The notes below the pieces were generated by a model, which saw only the letters and a list, made by a program, of their open reading frames with translations, was not told where the DNA came from and did no database searches. Of a stretch of DNA of 47,366 nt, positions 46,401 to 47,366 are shown in pieces. The stretch's first letter is position 1, and every line of letters begins with the position of its first letter. Position numbers and translations under genes: made by a program. This stretch comes from Fibrobacter sp. (GTDB lineage Bacteria > Fibrobacterota > Fibrobacteria > Fibrobacterales > Fibrobacteraceae), in contig JAGCGO010000086.1 in the NCBI GenBank assembly GCA_017649565.1, positions 1-47,366 of the forward strand, given 5' to 3'.

Positions 46401-47000
46401 CTAGAAAACCGGATAGCCGTCCTTGAGGCTTTCGTCGTAGTGAGCGCGGTCCCCGCCGATAAACTTGGGACGGGTGCGTGCCGCAAGCACGATAGCCTTG
46501 CCTATGGTCTTCTGCGAAAGGCGGAGCGGGACGGCGACCTCTTTCAGGTGCATGCCGATGAGGGTTCCGCCGATATCAATTCCGGCGTCGGCCTTGACGT
46601 GCTCAAGGGCGACGGGATGCTCGAAAGCCTGGTAGCAGGCGGTCGCGAAGGACCCTCCCGCTTTGGGTTGCGGGACAACGTTCACGATTTCGGCGCTGGG
46701 CGTAGCTTCGTGCTCGATGATGATGGCACGGTTCAGGTGCTCGCAGCACTGTGCCGCGATATAGATGCCGAGCGGCTTGAAAACGGACTGCAACGCTTCG
46801 AAAAGCGCCTTGCCGACTTCGGGCACGGAATGGCTGCCGATGTCGTTACCGAGCGTGGAACTCGTGCTGCAACCGATTACCACGATTTTGCCTGCGGTAA
46901 GGTACGCTTTTTCAACGAGTTCCTGGGCGGCGTTCTTCGCGTCGCTACGAATCTGTTCGACAACGTTCTTGTCGTCTATTTCGTATGTAATGCCTGCCAA
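46401..47000 (-). CDS. DUF436/UPF0340 (YwlG-like) protein
   Basis: 199 residues, starting with TTG at 47000; no nearby ATG fits the frame. The block IVVIGCSTSSTLGNDIGSHSVPEVGKALFEAL, then AAQCCEHLNRAIIIE, PQPKAGGSFAT, DIGGTLIGMHLKEVAVPLR and GGDRAHYDE are the conserved parts of the TIGR01440/YwlG family. Length is close to the family norm. The biochemical role is unknown; the conserved Cys, His and Glu residues suggest an enzyme. It follows guaA on the minus strand, separated by a heptanucleotide tract and a small GCGGC/GCCGC hairpin, and its TTG start lies within that tract. Confidence 0.88.
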   Translation of the reverse strand: MAGITYEIDDKNVVEQIRSDAKNAAQELVEKAYLTAGKIVVIGCSTSSTLGNDIGSHSVPEVGKALFEALQSVFKPLGIYIAAQCCEHLNRAIIIEHEATPSAEIVNVVPQPKAGGSFATACYQAFEHPVALEHVKADAGIDIGGTLIGMHLKEVAVPLRLSQKTIGKAIVLAARTRPKFIGGDRAHYDESLKDGYPVF

Positions 47001-47037
47001 CTTTTTACTGCCTACCGTCTACTGTCTACTTCCTACT
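46996..47037. repeat. Heptanucleotide tract AGTNNNN (minus strand), six units
   Basis: Read on the plus strand, the units are GCCAACT, TTTTACT, GCCTACC, GTCTACT, GTCTACT and TCCTACT; on the minus strand most begin with AGT. It fills the gap between the guaA stop and the DUF436 start and shares period and core with the tract at 19322-19356, in the opposite orientation. GCGGC-GAA-GCCGC (47038-47050) adjoins it. Confidence 0.7.
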
Positions 47038-47050
47038 GCGGCGAAGCCGC

Positions 47051-47366
47051 TTATTCCCACTCAATGGTTCCAGGCGGCTTGTGGGTCACGTCGTACCACA
47101 GGCTGCCAGCGCCTTCGGCTTCGAACTTGCGCCAGAGGCCTGCGAGCATTCCCTGGTCGATTTCGGCGAAGTTGGCCGTCATGGCTTCGGTGGAGTTCAC
47201 CGGGCGCATCACGATGCAGGGCTTGTTTGCCGTGCGGAGCGGGACGAGCACGACCGGCATCTGCCAAATCTTTTCGTACAAGTCGTTTGCCTGCAGGAAT
47301 TCGGTGCAGATGTTGTCGAACTTGCGGAGCGTATCGAAGTTTTCGCGGGTGGCGAACTGCTCGACG
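47051..47366 (-). CDS. guaA: GMP synthase (glutamine-hydrolysing), C-terminal part
   Basis: The frame is open to the right window edge and gives the last 104 residues or so. VVLVPLRTANKPCIVMRPV, STEAMTANFAEID and the ending YDVTHKPPGTIEWE are the conserved C-terminal dimerisation domain of GuaA, which converts XMP to GMP with ATP and glutamine. The stop is TAA (47053-47051). The amidotransferase and ATP-pyrophosphatase domains lie outside the window. It precedes the DUF436 gene on the same strand, 50 bases away. Confidence 0.94.
   Translation of the reverse strand, partial: VEQFATRENFDTLRKFDNICTEFLQANDLYEKIWQMPVVLVPLRTANKPCIVMRPVNSTEAMTANFAEIDQGMLAGLWRKFEAEGAGSLWYDVTHKPPGTIEWE

Noticed and set aside
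1..47366. Transposases, integrases, phage genes, CRISPR arrays, rRNA
   Set aside because: None was seen on either strand; the only RNA gene found is tRNA-Asn.

Overview
The window looks like part of a chromosome of a cellulolytic Fibrobacter (F. succinogenes or a close relative). The sequence evidence is two proteins with the C-terminal FISUMP (Fibrobacter succinogenes major paralogous) domain, runs of serine as interdomain linkers, a GH10 xylanase, a very long CBM-rich GH51 endoglucanase resembling the Fibrobacter Cel51A/EGF type, and many signal-peptide, lipoprotein and outer-membrane proteins. Base composition is moderately GC-rich, with a few AT-rich patches. I saw no transposase, phage gene, rRNA or CRISPR array.

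Layout. 1-2604: tail of a FISUMP protein, a secreted GH10 xylanase, a tiny membrane protein and a SUI1/YciH factor. 2742-12729: three exported proteins in a row (FecR-domain protein, beta-helix plus outer-membrane barrel, giant repeat surface protein with a C-terminal sorting-like domain), then endonuclease IV. 13678-14991: tRNA-Asn with promoter and terminator, and a FISUMP lipoprotein. 15075-18581: small exported protein, MBOAT/AlgI O-acyltransferase, probable outer-membrane protein and lipoprotein. 18644-20652 (minus): uracil-DNA glycosylase and a SAM methyltransferase. 20830-24834: thioredoxin-fold lipoprotein and the GH51 endoglucanase. 25046-25984: two AT-rich envelope genes. 26113-28329 (minus): glycogen branching enzyme.

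28415-32406 is a compact five-gene respiratory cluster: monoheme cytochrome c, pentaheme cytochrome c, Tat-type iron-sulfur protein, NrfD-like quinol-interacting protein fused to a cytochrome c domain, and a small membrane protein. It resembles Nrf/Qrc/alternative complex III modules but has no molybdopterin or nitrite reductase subunit. 32643-36423 is a translationally coupled pair: a STAND-like ATPase with a TPR-like tail and a DUF917 protein, preceded by a repeat-rich AT region. These two loci are the best candidates for undescribed systems.

36462-44843 (all minus) holds, in transcription order, an MMPL/RND-like permease, aspartate aminotransferase, an FHA-ABC transporter and a Ser/Thr kinase, overlapping or nearly so, then YraN and a YrdC/YciO-like protein. 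Divergent from it lies an Omp85-like barrel (44876-46399). The window closes with a DUF436/YwlG protein and the 3' end of guaA on the minus strand.

Recurring themes are TATATTT-like -10 elements, some so close to the start codon that leaderless mRNA is likely, and heptanucleotide AGTNNNN tracts in two intergenic gaps. All functions are inferred from recognised motifs by eye; no database search was run.
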